Shown here: one piece after another, positions 27,160 to 35,183 of the stretch | Numbering within the stretch: position 1 is the first letter of the stretch | Layout of the letters: each line of letters starts with the position of its first letter | NCBI RefSeq assembly: GCF_006439355.1 | Contig: NZ_VFTG01000008.1 | Coordinates: forward strand, 124,001 to 188,000 | Direction: 5' to 3' | DNA from: Mesorhizobium sp. B4-1-3 | GTDB lineage: Bacteria > Pseudomonadota > Alphaproteobacteria > Rhizobiales > Rhizobiaceae | DNA length: 64,000 nt | Notes under the pieces: generated by a model | Database searches by the model: none | Seen by the model: the letters and a program-made list of their open reading frames with translations, nothing else | Told to the model about the DNA's origin: nothing | Made by a program: the position numbers and the translations under genes

Positions 27160-28965
27160 CTATGCGCCGTGGATAGGACCCCAGCCGCGCCTGGTGCTCG
27201 CGGCGTCCGGCGCCACGGGGGAAGGCTGGACGCTGTGCACGGTCACGGGCTGTCGGGAGCTGGGCGGGACGGCCGGCGAACCCACCGTGCTCGAACCGTG
27301 CTCCGGCACGAGCCAGCCACGATAGCGCACGATCAGCCCGACCACAGGGTGCGATATCTCGACATGGAAGCGGAAGCGGCCGTCCTCGACGGTTTCATAG
27401 GCGTTCGAGCGCGGCGGGCAAAGCCACATCGGCAGCGGCAGGCCGAGAAAGCTCCAGCGGCGCAGCACGAGCCGAAGCCGGTTGCCGTCGACGACCAGCG
27501 CCATGGCGAAGGTGAGCGGGCCGAAGCGTTCGCAAAGCAGCCGCTCCGATCGGCCGCGTCCGGCGAACTGTCGGCTCGAAAAACCATGCGCGCCGAATGT
27601 GCGGATCCAGGTCTCGCCTCGCCCGTCGGCAACGAAACGTACCTTGACGGGGACATCGGCCGCGCCAGGCGGGAAGCCGGCCGTGCGCGCCGCAAGCCGG
27701 CTAAGCATGCTGCTGCCGCGTTCGACGCTGGCGCGTCCGTCCGCCATTGCCGTTCCCTCATGCATGGCGCGGATTTCGGCCGGAAGGCTTTGCCACGCAT
27801 CGCCGAGCAGATCCGGATAGAGCGCCTTCCCCTTGGCGGTGTCGTCCCTGAAGCCGGTGTGGATCGTCGTGCCGCCGAACAGCGCCTCATAGTCCTCCAA
27901 CTCGACATCGCGCGTCGCCGCTCGCGCGCCGGGTGAGGGCATGCGGCCGTCGAGTGCCTTGCGGATGATCGCTTCGACCGCCATGGCGGGGATCAGCGGC
28001 CCGTCGTCGCCCTCGGCCAACAGGTGCCAGGACCGCCTGATCGGCCTGCCCCCCGCATCCGCGCCCTCGACCGCGACGAACATGCCGCCGCGATGCTCGC
28101 CCCATGACAGTCGGTTGGTCGCCCAATGCATCAGCGGCGCCAGCGGTGACAACGACCGCGCGAGGCCGGCGCGGACCAGCCAGGCCAGGCCGATCAGCGC
28201 CCGGTGCAGCAGCTCGGGCACCGGGCCGGCGCCCATCCAGATCGTGCTCGCTTCCGGCCACAGCGCCTGCAGGGCGCGCAAATCCGGCACGTCGACCAGC
28301 GAGAACAGCGTGTTTCTCACCGGCACGCGCCCAGGCGGCGCGATCGTGTGGCGTATCTGCTCGGTGAGCGGGTAACCTTCGGCAGGCTTGCCGTCCCGCA
28401 CCAGCCGCACCGGCCGGCCGGCATAGCTCGCAATGGCGCGGATGACGTTCTCGCCGACGCCGGCGAAGGGCGATGGCGCGATGCCACCGCGAATGCTCTC
28501 CACACGCGCCATGCCGGCCGAGAGGCGCCGAACCACCGCTGCCGTCAGCACCGGGAAGCTCGACACGCCGGAGAGCACGACGACGCCGGCCGCCCTGGCC
28601 GCCGCATCGAAGGCCGAAACCCCGGCGACGAAGTCCGAGCCGTCGGCAAGGTCGAGATAATGGATGCGTTGGGCGACACAGGCTTCGACCAGCCGGTAAC
28701 GCCCCTCGCCATAAGCCTGGAACGGGCCGCTGGCGTCGACGACGATATCGGGCCGCAGGACACTGAGTTGCGGGCCGAGGTCGCCGTCGCGGTCGAACGT
28801 CGCCGGCACGAGGCGGGCCTTGGTCGGGGCTCGCTCCTTGCGGCAGGCCTCGGCCCTTGCCAGCGACCGGCCGGCGATGATGAGCTCGAGCCGAGGCTCA
28901 TTCTCCAGCAATTGGACGATGCGTCCGCCGAAGGTGCCGTAGCCGCCGACGATGAGAAGCTTCAT
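27160..28965 (-). CDS. Saccharopine-dehydrogenase-like NAD(P)-binding protein with C-terminal DUF4166
   Basis: A 601-residue two-part protein. The N-terminal Rossmann domain begins KLLIVGGYGTFGGRIVQLL and continues through VDASGPFQAYG and YLDLADGSDFV, as in saccharopine dehydrogenase-like oxidoreductases. From about residue 390, EALFGGTTIHTGFRDD to the HPVVGLIVRYRGWL segment matches DUF4166 in character. The final 30 residues are low complexity (Ser, Pro, Val). The reaction is unknown. It follows a DUF393 gene by 30 bases, so both are probably in one leftward operon; a thiol-redox partner is plausible. Confidence 0.83.
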   Translation of the reverse strand: MKLLIVGGYGTFGGRIVQLLENEPRLELIIAGRSLARAEACRKERAPTKARLVPATFDRDGDLGPQLSVLRPDIVVDASGPFQAYGEGRYRLVEACVAQRIHYLDLADGSDFVAGVSAFDAAARAAGVVVLSGVSSFPVLTAAVVRRLSAGMARVESIRGGIAPSPFAGVGENVIRAIASYAGRPVRLVRDGKPAEGYPLTEQIRHTIAPPGRVPVRNTLFSLVDVPDLRALQALWPEASTIWMGAGPVPELLHRALIGLAWLVRAGLARSLSPLAPLMHWATNRLSWGEHRGGMFVAVEGADAGGRPIRRSWHLLAEGDDGPLIPAMAVEAIIRKALDGRMPSPGARAATRDVELEDYEALFGGTTIHTGFRDDTAKGKALYPDLLGDAWQSLPAEIRAMHEGTAMADGRASVERGSSMLSRLAARTAGFPPGAADVPVKVRFVADGRGETWIRTFGAHGFSSRQFAGRGRSERLLCERFGPLTFAMALVVDGNRLRLVLRRWSFLGLPLPMWLCPPRSNAYETVEDGRFRFHVEISHPVVGLIVRYRGWLVPEHGSSTVGSPAVPPSSRQPVTVHSVQPSPVAPDAASTRRGWGPIHGA

Positions 28966-28995
28966 GCTCCGCCCCCAGTCTTGCCGGAACCGCCG

Positions 28996-29448
28996 TCAGC
29001 CGACCAGCCGCTCCCGCAACTTGGCCGAAGGTATCTCGCAACTTTGCTTCCGGCAGAACAGCGCGTAGCGGTTTCTGGCGACGCGGTCGTAGAGCCAGTC
29101 GCGCAGCGGCCTTGGCAGGATGAGCAGCGCCTTCGTCGCGCGCCATGGCCAGCCGAGCGCGGCCATGACGGCGACGAAACTGTCGAGCTTCGTGAAAGCG
29201 GCGCCATCGATGATGGCGAGGTTGCTGTCGTAATCGTCGGTCGGCAGGCCATGCTCGCGAAACAGCGCCTCGCCGAGCGGCGATTGCGCGGTGGCGAAGC
29301 GGAAGCGTTTTTCCCGGTCCAGCCTGAGGATGAGCCGGACGAAGCCCGAGCAGAACATGCAGACGCCGTCGAAGACGATCAGCGGCTGGCTTGCGTCATA
29401 GGCCTGGGTTGGAGAGGCGGGACGGTTCGGTTCGGGCAGGTCGGTCAT
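28996..29448 (-). CDS. DCC-family thiol-disulfide oxidoreductase (DUF393/YuxK-like)
   Basis: A 150-residue thioredoxin-fold protein. The signature is PLIVFDGVCMFCSGFV with the D-x-x-C-x-x-C pair Cys30 and Cys33, followed by FRFATAQSPLGEALF and DSNLAIIDG, all usual in the family. ATG 29448 is taken; an in-frame start nine codons earlier is the alternative. It is first in a leftward pair with the DUF4166 protein. Substrate unknown. Confidence 0.88.
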   Translation of the reverse strand: MTDLPEPNRPASPTQAYDASQPLIVFDGVCMFCSGFVRLILRLDREKRFRFATAQSPLGEALFREHGLPTDDYDSNLAIIDGAAFTKLDSFVAVMAALGWPWRATKALLILPRPLRDWLYDRVARNRYALFCRKQSCEIPSAKLRERLVG

Positions 29449-29516
29449 GGCGGCCCCGGCTGCTTGTGACCCCAAACACTAAGCTAGGAGACACACTAAG
29501 CCAGCCGGCGGCGGCG

Positions 29517-29642
29517 TCAAAGTCGCGGCGTTGTCGCACGCCAGTTGGCGGCGAGCACCAGGCGCTCGGCGCGATAGGTGGTGGCGCGCTGATCGGCGGC
29601 CGGCCGGCAGATGCGGCTGTGGTGGGCGCGTAGGCGGGTCAT
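29517..29642 (-). CDS. Possible micro-ORF, 41 residues, basic
   Basis: ATG 29642 lies two bases after the stop of the next micro-ORF (TGATCATG). The peptide is Arg-rich and contains TTYRAERLVLAANWRA. The TYRxER motif also occurs in its neighbour, suggesting a duplicated small gene. There is no clear ribosome-binding site of its own, so expression would rely on coupling. Not a recognised family. Confidence 0.2.
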   Translation of the reverse strand: MTRLRAHHSRICRPAADQRATTYRAERLVLAANWRATTPRL

Positions 29643-29644
29643 GA

Positions 29645-29791
29645 TCAGTTCGCGCTGACGCCCAGCGAGTTGCCGCGGCGCGCGCAGGCCGGGCCCGGGC
29701 CGCGCATGTAATAACGCTCCGGCCGATAGGTCGGCGCGACGAATTCGCGAATAGCGGCGGCGTAGCCGGCGATGTGGTTCCAGAAGTTCAT
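29645..29791 (-). CDS. Small hypothetical protein, 48 residues
   Basis: It starts MNFWNHIAGYAAAIREF, an amphipathic, membrane-surface-like helix, then has TYRPERYYMRGPGPACARRG. An AGGGA lies about ten bases before the ATG. The pattern looks coding, with aromatic residues at the start and a motif (TYRxER) shared with the micro-ORF after it. Alphaproteobacteria carry many unnamed peptides of this size; I cannot name this one. Confidence 0.35.
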   Translation of the reverse strand: MNFWNHIAGYAAAIREFVAPTYRPERYYMRGPGPACARRGNSLGVSAN

Positions 29792-30072
29792 TTTACTTAG
29801 TCCCTGTCCCGCTTTCGGATGTCCCTTCCGAATTGTTCGAGAGCATAGCGTCGAGGCGTGAATAGTCGGTGAACGTGATGTTAATTTCTGGTCCGAAAGT
29901 CGTTGCATCGTGGCCGGATTGCGGCTGATTCGCGGTCTTTCGGTGCCTTTCGTCGCCTTTCCGCCCGGTGTGACTTTTGCATCACATATGTTTCGTTCTG
30001 ATGTCGCCTGGGCGCGCTTCTGTTTCACCTTCGTCCGGCAACAGGAAATTTCCTTCGCCGCCGAGCCGGACA

Positions 30073-30097
30073 GGAACCTGTCACGGAAGCCGACGTT
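30073..30097 (+). promoter_or_regulatory. General-stress (EcfG/RpoE2-type) promoter before the ferritin-like gene
   Basis: GGAAC (30073-30077), 16 bases, CGTT (30094-30097): an exact match to the alphaproteobacterial general-stress consensus. It lies 91 bases before ATG 30188 inside an otherwise empty gap (29792-30187) where I see no other gene or element. Confidence 0.75.
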
Positions 30098-30187
30098 GAC
30101 CCCGCAAGGCTGGGGCGAACCTGGCCGTGTTGACGGCTGTCCGCCGCGCAACTTCCCGACAATGCGAAACATGGAAAGGCAACCGCC

Positions 30188-30694
30188 ATGGGCTTCTTTT
30201 CGAAGGACATCAAGACGCTGGACGATCTCTTCATCCACACGCTGCGCGACATCTATTACGCCGAGAAACAGATCGAGAAATCGCTGCCGAAGATGATCGA
30301 CAAGGCGACCGATCCGCAATTGAAAGCCGGCTTCGAGAAGCATCTTACGCAGACCAAAGGTCATATCGAGCGGGTCGAGCAGGTGTTCGAACTGCATGGC
30401 GTCAAGGCCAAGACCGTCGACTGCCCGGCCATCGACGGCATTCTCGCGGAGGCCGACGAGGTGAGCGGGGATGTCGACGACAAGGAGGTCCTGGACGCGG
30501 CCCTGATCGCTTCCGCGCAGGCGGTCGAGCATTATGAGATAACGCGCTACGGCACGCTGATCGCCTGGGCCAAGCAGCTCGGTCGCAGCGACTGCGCCAA
30601 CGTGCTGGCCAAGAACCTCAAGGAGGAAGAGGCGACCGACCGCAAGCTCACCGAGATCGCCGAAAGCAAGGTGAATTTGCAGGCGGCCGAATAG
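30188..30694 (+). CDS. Ferritin-like DUF892 (YciE/YciF) protein
   Basis: A 168-residue four-helix-bundle protein of the YciF family, associated with stress and desiccation; an iron or redox role is inferred from the ferritin-like fold. Features: LDDLFIHTLRDIYYAEKQIEKSLPKM with the first metal-side Glu, ETHIERVEQ-type helix (KGHIERVEQVFELHG), and the second pair of helices (SAQAVEHYEITRYGTLIAWAK, EEEATDRKLTEIAE). GGAAAGG precedes ATG 30188. A perfect general-stress promoter lies upstream, and ku-ligD follow on the same strand with their own promoter. Confidence 0.92.
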   Translation: MGFFSKDIKTLDDLFIHTLRDIYYAEKQIEKSLPKMIDKATDPQLKAGFEKHLTQTKGHIERVEQVFELHGVKAKTVDCPAIDGILAEADEVSGDVDDKEVLDAALIASAQAVEHYEITRYGTLIAWAKQLGRSDCANVLAKNLKEEEATDRKLTEIAESKVNLQAAE

Positions 30695-30741
30695 CCGTGC
30701 CCATCTGAGGCTGGCGCCTCTGGCGTCGGCCTTCCTGTCCG

Positions 30742-30767
30742 GGAACCGAAGCGGCGCTCGGGCCGTT
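30742..30767 (+). promoter_or_regulatory. General-stress (EcfG/RpoE2-type) promoter of ku-ligD
   Basis: GGAAC (30742-30746), 17 bases, CGTT (30764-30767), ending 31 bases before the ku ATG. It is an exact consensus match at good distance. RpoE2 control of a Ku gene is known in Sinorhizobium meliloti, which supports the call. Confidence 0.78.
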
Positions 30768-30798
30768 TCGGTTTGTCCGATGCTGCAAGGAGTTCGTC

Positions 30799-31659
30799 AT
30801 GGCGCCGCGCCCCGCCTGGAGCGGTTATCTCAAGCTTTCACTGGTCACCTGCGCCATCGAACTGAGCAACGTCGTCACCCACGCCGAAAAAGTGTCCTTC
30901 CACATCCTCAACCGCAAGACCGGCAACAGGGTCCGGCGTGTCTATGTCGACCAGAAAAGCGGCAAGCCGCTGGAAGAGGATGAGGAGGTCAGGGGCTTCG
31001 AGGTCGGCAAGGACGAATTCATCCGCATCGAGGACGAGGATATCGAAGCGGTCCAGATCGAGTCCTCGCACACGCTCGATCTCGATGGTTTCGTGGACAA
31101 GACTTCGATCGACCAGGTTTTTCTCGACACGCCCTACTACGTCTCGCCGGCCGACAAGGTGTCGGAGGAGGCTTTCGCCGTCATTCGCGATGCCCTGGCC
31201 GAGAAGAAAATGGCCGGCCTCGCCCGCATCGTGCTCTATCAGCGCGAGCGCCCGGCGGTGATCGAGCCGTTCGGCAAAGGCATGCTGCTGACGACGCTGC
31301 GCTACGGCGATACGGTGCGCAACGCGTCCGACATCTTCGCCGATATCCAGTCCGTGAAGCTGGACGGGGAGATGGTCGAGCTTGCCGAGCATATCATCGA
31401 CAAAAAGAAGGCGAAGTTCGATCCGGCCAAGTTCAGGGACAGGTACGAGGAATCGCTGCTCGAGCTGGTCCGCTCCAAGAAGGGGGGCAGAAAGGCGCCA
31501 AAGGCCAAGGCATCGCCGAAACCGTCCAATGTCGTCAATCTGTTCGACGCGCTGAAGAAGAGCCTCAACGCGGATGATAGCAAAGCCGGCAAGGCGTCGT
31601 CCAAGGCGCCGGCCAAACGGGCGAAGGCCAAGGCCGCCCCGAAGCGCAAGTCCGCATAG
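30799..31659 (+). CDS. ku: Non-homologous end-joining protein Ku
   Basis: Bacterial Ku forms a homodimeric ring on DNA ends and recruits LigD. At 286 residues the conserved barrel core runs to about residue 240: MAPRPAWSGYLKLSLVTCAIEL, FHILNRKTGNRVRRVYVD, GFEVGKDEFIRIEDEDIEAV, DTPYYVSPADK, ARIVLYQRERPAVIEP. The last 45 residues are a Lys/Ala/Pro-rich basic tail, as in many Ku proteins that bind DNA with the C-terminus. AAGGAG precedes ATG 30799. ligD follows after 13 bases, and a general-stress promoter precedes the pair. Confidence 0.96.
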   Translation: MAPRPAWSGYLKLSLVTCAIELSNVVTHAEKVSFHILNRKTGNRVRRVYVDQKSGKPLEEDEEVRGFEVGKDEFIRIEDEDIEAVQIESSHTLDLDGFVDKTSIDQVFLDTPYYVSPADKVSEEAFAVIRDALAEKKMAGLARIVLYQRERPAVIEPFGKGMLLTTLRYGDTVRNASDIFADIQSVKLDGEMVELAEHIIDKKKAKFDPAKFRDRYEESLLELVRSKKGGRKAPKAKASPKPSNVVNLFDALKKSLNADDSKAGKASSKAPAKRAKAKAAPKRKSA

Positions 31660-31672
31660 GGAGCCCAAGCTG

Positions 31673-34165
31673 ATGGCCAGCCTTGAACAATATCACGCCA
31701 AACGCGATTTCAAGAAAACCGCCGAGCCGGCCGGCAAGGTGACCCGCGGCAAGCAGGCCGGCGGCATCTTCGTCGTCCAGAAACACGCGGCGACGCGGCT
31801 TCATTACGATTTCCGCCTGGAGCATGACGGCGTGCTGTGGAGCTGGGCAGTGACACGCGGCCCGAGCCTGGACCCGCATGAGAAGCGGCTTGCCGTGCAT
31901 GTCGAGGATCATCCGATCGACTACGCTTCCTTCGAAGGCACCATTCCGAAGGGCCAATATGGCGGCGGCGCGGTCCTGGTCTGGGACGAAGGCACATGGA
32001 CGCCGGATGGCGATCCGGCCAAGGGCATGAAGAAGGGCCATATCGACTTCGAACTGCAAGGACACAAGCTCAACGGCCGCTGGCATCTGGTCAGGCTGAA
32101 GCCCCGCCCCGGCGAGAAGCGCGACAACTGGCTGCTGATCAAATCCGACGACGCCGCCGCCCGGCCCGGCGAGGACATTCTGGTGGAGGAGCCTCGTTCG
32201 GTTAAATCCGGTCTGACCATCGAGGAAGTCGGTGAGGGCAAGGCCGCCAAGGGGCAGAAACCGAAAGTCTGGCAGTCCAACAAGCCTGCCAAAGCCAAGG
32301 CCGGGCAGGCCAGGCGCCTTGAATTCATCGAGCCGCAATTGGCGACGTTGGAGAAGGAGGCACCCGGCGGCGATGACTGGCTGCACGAAGTAAAATTCGA
32401 CGGCTACCGCATGCAGGCGCAGATCGAAGGCAGCGAGGTCAGGCTGCTCACGCGCGCCGGCCTCGACTGGACCGGTAAATTCGAGGGGCCGGTTACCGCC
32501 GCGCTGGCTAGGCTGAAATGCCGCGACGCCATCATCGATGGCGAAATCGTTGTGCTGGCAGACAGCGGCGTGTCGTCCTTCCCGTTGCTGCAGGCGGATC
32601 TGTCGGCGCGCCGCGCCGACCGTTTCATCTATTATGTCTTCGATCTGATGCGGCTCGACGGCGAGGATTTGCGCCGCGAGCCGCTGGTCGAGCGCAAGCA
32701 GGCGCTGGCCGAGCTGCTCGGCGACCAGCCCGAGGATTCGGCGCTGCGCTTCAGCGACCATTTCCACGAGCCCGGCACGGTAATGCTGCAGCATGTCTGC
32801 CGCATGGGCCTGGAAGGCGTGGTGTCGAAGCGTGCCGACGCGCCCTATCGCAGCGGGCGCGGCCTTACATGGATCAAGTCGAAATGCACGCTGAGGCAGG
32901 AGTTCGTCATCGGCGGCTACCTGCCTTCCGACAAGACGGGCCGCGGCCTGCGCTCTCTGCTGGTCGGCTTCAATGAAGGCGGCAAGCTGCATTACGCCGG
33001 GCGTGTCGGCACCGGTTTTTCCGGCAAGGTGATGACGGATCTGAAAAAGAAGCTCGATGGTCTCGAGACGAAGACCTCGCCCTTCTCGGCCGCGGTGCCC
33101 AAGGGCAAGGGCCTCACCTTCGTCAAGCCGGAACTTGTCGGCGAGGTGGAGTTCCGCAGCTGGACATCCGACCGTATAATCCGCCACGCCTCCTTCCAGG
33201 GGCTTCGCGAAGACAAGCCGGCGGAGGAAGTCGTGCAGGAAAAGCCGAAAAAGGCCGGGAGCGAAGCAAAGCCGGGCGTAAAACCCGCCAAGACCTCGGC
33301 CGGGCAGGCGAAAACGTCGATAAAACTCTCGCATCCCGACAAGCTGCTATGGCCCGACGAGAAGGTTTCGAAACAGGACCTGCTCGATCACTACGCGCTG
33401 GTCTGGCCGCGCATGGAGCCGTTCGTCGTCAACCGGCCGCTGAGCCTGGTGCGCGCGCCGGACGGCATCCGCGGCCAGCGCTTCTTCCAGAAACACGCCT
33501 CGCCCGGCATGAGCGACAAGATCGCCCGCATGAAAGATCCAACCGATGGCGAGGAGATCCTCTACATCAAGGATTTCGACGGGCTGGCGGCGCTCGTCCA
33601 GTACGGCGTGGTCGAGGTCCATATCTGGGGCTCGACCATCGATCAGCTGGAAAAGCCGGACCAGATCATCTTCGACCTCGATCCGGACGAAGGCGTCGAT
33701 GTCGGCAAAGTGCGCGAGGCGGCGCTCGACATCCGCGGGCAACTCGACGAATTGTCGCTGCCCAACCTGGTCAAGACTTCAGGCGGCAAGGGCTATCACG
33801 TGCTGGTGCCGCTGAAACCCTCGGCGGAGTGGGACGAGGTCAAGGATTTCGCACATGATTTCGCCCGCGCTCTGGAGCAGGCCGCGCCCGACCGCTACAC
33901 GGCGACGCTGTCGAAGAAGGCGCGTACCGGCAAGATCTTCGTCGATTATCTGCGCAACGGCCGCGGCGCGACCACGGTGGCGCCCTATTCCTCGCGCGCC
34001 AAGAAGGGCGCGACGATATCGATGCCGGTGACCTGGCCGGAGATCGAGAAGGGGCTGGCTCCGAATGCCTTCCCGCTTGGCGACGAGACGACGCTGGCGC
34101 AGCTGAAGAAGGCAGATCCCTGGAAGGAGTTCTTCAAGCTGGGGAAGGCACTGAAAAGGGGGTGA
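31673..34165 (+). CDS. ligD: ATP-dependent DNA ligase D, multifunctional
   Basis: An 830-residue end-joining enzyme with domain order phosphoesterase, ligase, polymerase (the Pseudomonas-type order). Phosphoesterase: RLHYDFRLEHDGVLWSWAV (about 42-60) with catalytic His44 and Asp46. Ligase: nucleotidylated Lys241 in EVKFDGYRM, then DAIIDGEIVVL and EGVVSKR. Polymerase (about 550-830): PLSLVRAPDG, FDLDPDEG with the metal-binding aspartates, and TSGGKGYHVLVPL. Start ATG 31673 is 13 bases after ku; a longer frame overlaps ku. It probably ends a stress-controlled ku-ligD operon. Confidence 0.97.
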   Translation: MASLEQYHAKRDFKKTAEPAGKVTRGKQAGGIFVVQKHAATRLHYDFRLEHDGVLWSWAVTRGPSLDPHEKRLAVHVEDHPIDYASFEGTIPKGQYGGGAVLVWDEGTWTPDGDPAKGMKKGHIDFELQGHKLNGRWHLVRLKPRPGEKRDNWLLIKSDDAAARPGEDILVEEPRSVKSGLTIEEVGEGKAAKGQKPKVWQSNKPAKAKAGQARRLEFIEPQLATLEKEAPGGDDWLHEVKFDGYRMQAQIEGSEVRLLTRAGLDWTGKFEGPVTAALARLKCRDAIIDGEIVVLADSGVSSFPLLQADLSARRADRFIYYVFDLMRLDGEDLRREPLVERKQALAELLGDQPEDSALRFSDHFHEPGTVMLQHVCRMGLEGVVSKRADAPYRSGRGLTWIKSKCTLRQEFVIGGYLPSDKTGRGLRSLLVGFNEGGKLHYAGRVGTGFSGKVMTDLKKKLDGLETKTSPFSAAVPKGKGLTFVKPELVGEVEFRSWTSDRIIRHASFQGLREDKPAEEVVQEKPKKAGSEAKPGVKPAKTSAGQAKTSIKLSHPDKLLWPDEKVSKQDLLDHYALVWPRMEPFVVNRPLSLVRAPDGIRGQRFFQKHASPGMSDKIARMKDPTDGEEILYIKDFDGLAALVQYGVVEVHIWGSTIDQLEKPDQIIFDLDPDEGVDVGKVREAALDIRGQLDELSLPNLVKTSGGKGYHVLVPLKPSAEWDEVKDFAHDFARALEQAAPDRYTATLSKKARTGKIFVDYLRNGRGATTVAPYSSRAKKGATISMPVTWPEIEKGLAPNAFPLGDETTLAQLKKADPWKEFFKLGKALKRG

Positions 34166-34237
34166 ATCTTTTCGACGTCGGCAGGGCAGAGCGGGGTGCC
34201 TCGCGCTGACGTTGCAGGCGTATCGTTTGCGGCGCAG

Positions 34238-34343
34238 CTCTGGAGCAATTCCAGGAAAAGTGTGAGCGGGTTTCCGTCCGGAATTGCGTAAAAACAAAGA
34301 GATAGAGCGGTTCGCCGTTTCCGTGAAACGGTGAAACGCTCTA
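34238..34343. repeat. Full copy of repeat family A; terminator-like hairpin after the ArsR gene
   Basis: Same two-part structure and orientation as 9438-9537: agcaattccagg, spacer, ggaattgcgt, then a hairpin of gcggttcgccgtttcc with ggaaacg-type complement ending at 34341. Read leftward it is followed by TCTCTTTGTTTTT, a good terminator tail. Its edge supplies the TAG stop of the arsR-type gene. It also lies between that gene and convergent ligD. Confidence 0.72.
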
Positions 34344-35024
34344 AGCCAGAAACATCCGCTCGAACGCCTGCCTCCCCATTGGCGAGAACACCACGGCGCG
34401 GCTGTTCTTCTCGCGCCGCGCCCATTTCTCGGCGATGATCTTGTCGAGGATCGCGGCGCCCAGCGTGCCGGCCAGATGCGAGCGCCGCACGCTCCAGTCG
34501 AGGCAGGCGCGGCATACCGGCCGCCGCGCCTGGGCTTGGGTCTCGATGCCGAGCGCGGAAAAATGCGAGGCGCCGGCTGGCGAGAGCCGGATTTCATTGT
34601 CCTCGCGCAGCAAAAGCTTCCTGTCGAACAGCCGGTCGAGCATCGCCACTGCCTGCTCGCCGGCGAGGTGATCGTAGCAGACCCGCGCCACGCGCATGGC
34701 CGCATCGCGCGGTCCGGGCCGTACCCGCTTCGGGCCGACCGCCTCGGCGACGCCGATGATCGCCTCGATCATGCCGGCCACCTGCGCGCTGGCAAGCCCG
34801 TAATAGCGGTGGCGGCCCTGGCTCGCCAAGGTGAGCAGCCCGCCCTCCATCAGCTTCGACAGATGCGAGGAAGCCGTGGGCAGCGACACGCCGGCTTCCA
34901 GCGCCAGTTCCGACGCGGTCAGCGCCGTGCCGCCCATCAGCGCGTTCAGCATGTTGGCGCGGGCCGGGTCGCCGACCAGGCTGGCAATGCGGGCGATATC
35001 GGGTCCTTCACGCATGGTCCTCAT
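34341..35024 (-). CDS. ArsR-family (winged-helix) transcription regulator
   Basis: A 227-residue regulator with an N-terminal ArsR-type winged helix (about 10-85: DPARANMLNALMGGTALTASEL, then GVSLPTASSHLSKLMEGGLL, and GRHRYYGLAS). The C-terminal half (about 100-227) is not a metal-binding ArsR tail; it holds RPVCRACLDWSVRRSHLAG, resembling large ArsR-like regulators of hydrolase or monooxygenase genes. Its start faces two small dimeric-barrel genes across a 160-base region with a 28-bp palindrome (35123-35150), its likely operator. The TAG stop lies in a repeat. Confidence 0.86.
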   Translation of the reverse strand: MRTMREGPDIARIASLVGDPARANMLNALMGGTALTASELALEAGVSLPTASSHLSKLMEGGLLTLASQGRHRYYGLASAQVAGMIEAIIGVAEAVGPKRVRPGPRDAAMRVARVCYDHLAGEQAVAMLDRLFDRKLLLREDNEIRLSPAGASHFSALGIETQAQARRPVCRACLDWSVRRSHLAGTLGAAILDKIIAEKWARREKNSRAVVFSPMGRQAFERMFLA

Positions 35025-35122
35025 CGAAGCATTCTCGTCAGGGAAACATTATTCTGCGGCCATCTTCAAGCAGCCCGGGCAAACACTCCTGACAAGGAAA
35101 ATGCCTAGCACAGAGGCGTAAG

Positions 35123-35150
35123 CGATGTTTCGATCGCGGTCGAAGCATCG
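35123..35150. promoter_or_regulatory. 28-bp imperfect palindrome, candidate ArsR operator
   Basis: CGATGTTTCGATCGCG and its complement-like half GGTCGAAGCATCG form a dyad centred near 35136.5, with the core TTCGA-N6-TCGAA. It lies 33 bases before the first dimeric-barrel gene and 99 bases before the ArsR start, in the divergent promoter region. Confidence 0.5.
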
Positions 35151-35183
35151 ATGTGCAGAAGCCAACCGACGAGGAGACCCGAC

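Noticed and set aside
25675..27936. Long rightward open frame across the sigma, YCII and DUF4166 genes
   Set aside because: It is antisense to three recognisable leftward genes and is rich in His, Arg and Gly, as typical of a shadow frame.
29645..30532. 295-codon leftward frame opposite the ferritin-like gene
   Set aside because: Most of it is antisense to the recognisable DUF892 gene; only its last 48 codons, from ATG 29791, look like a separate small gene.
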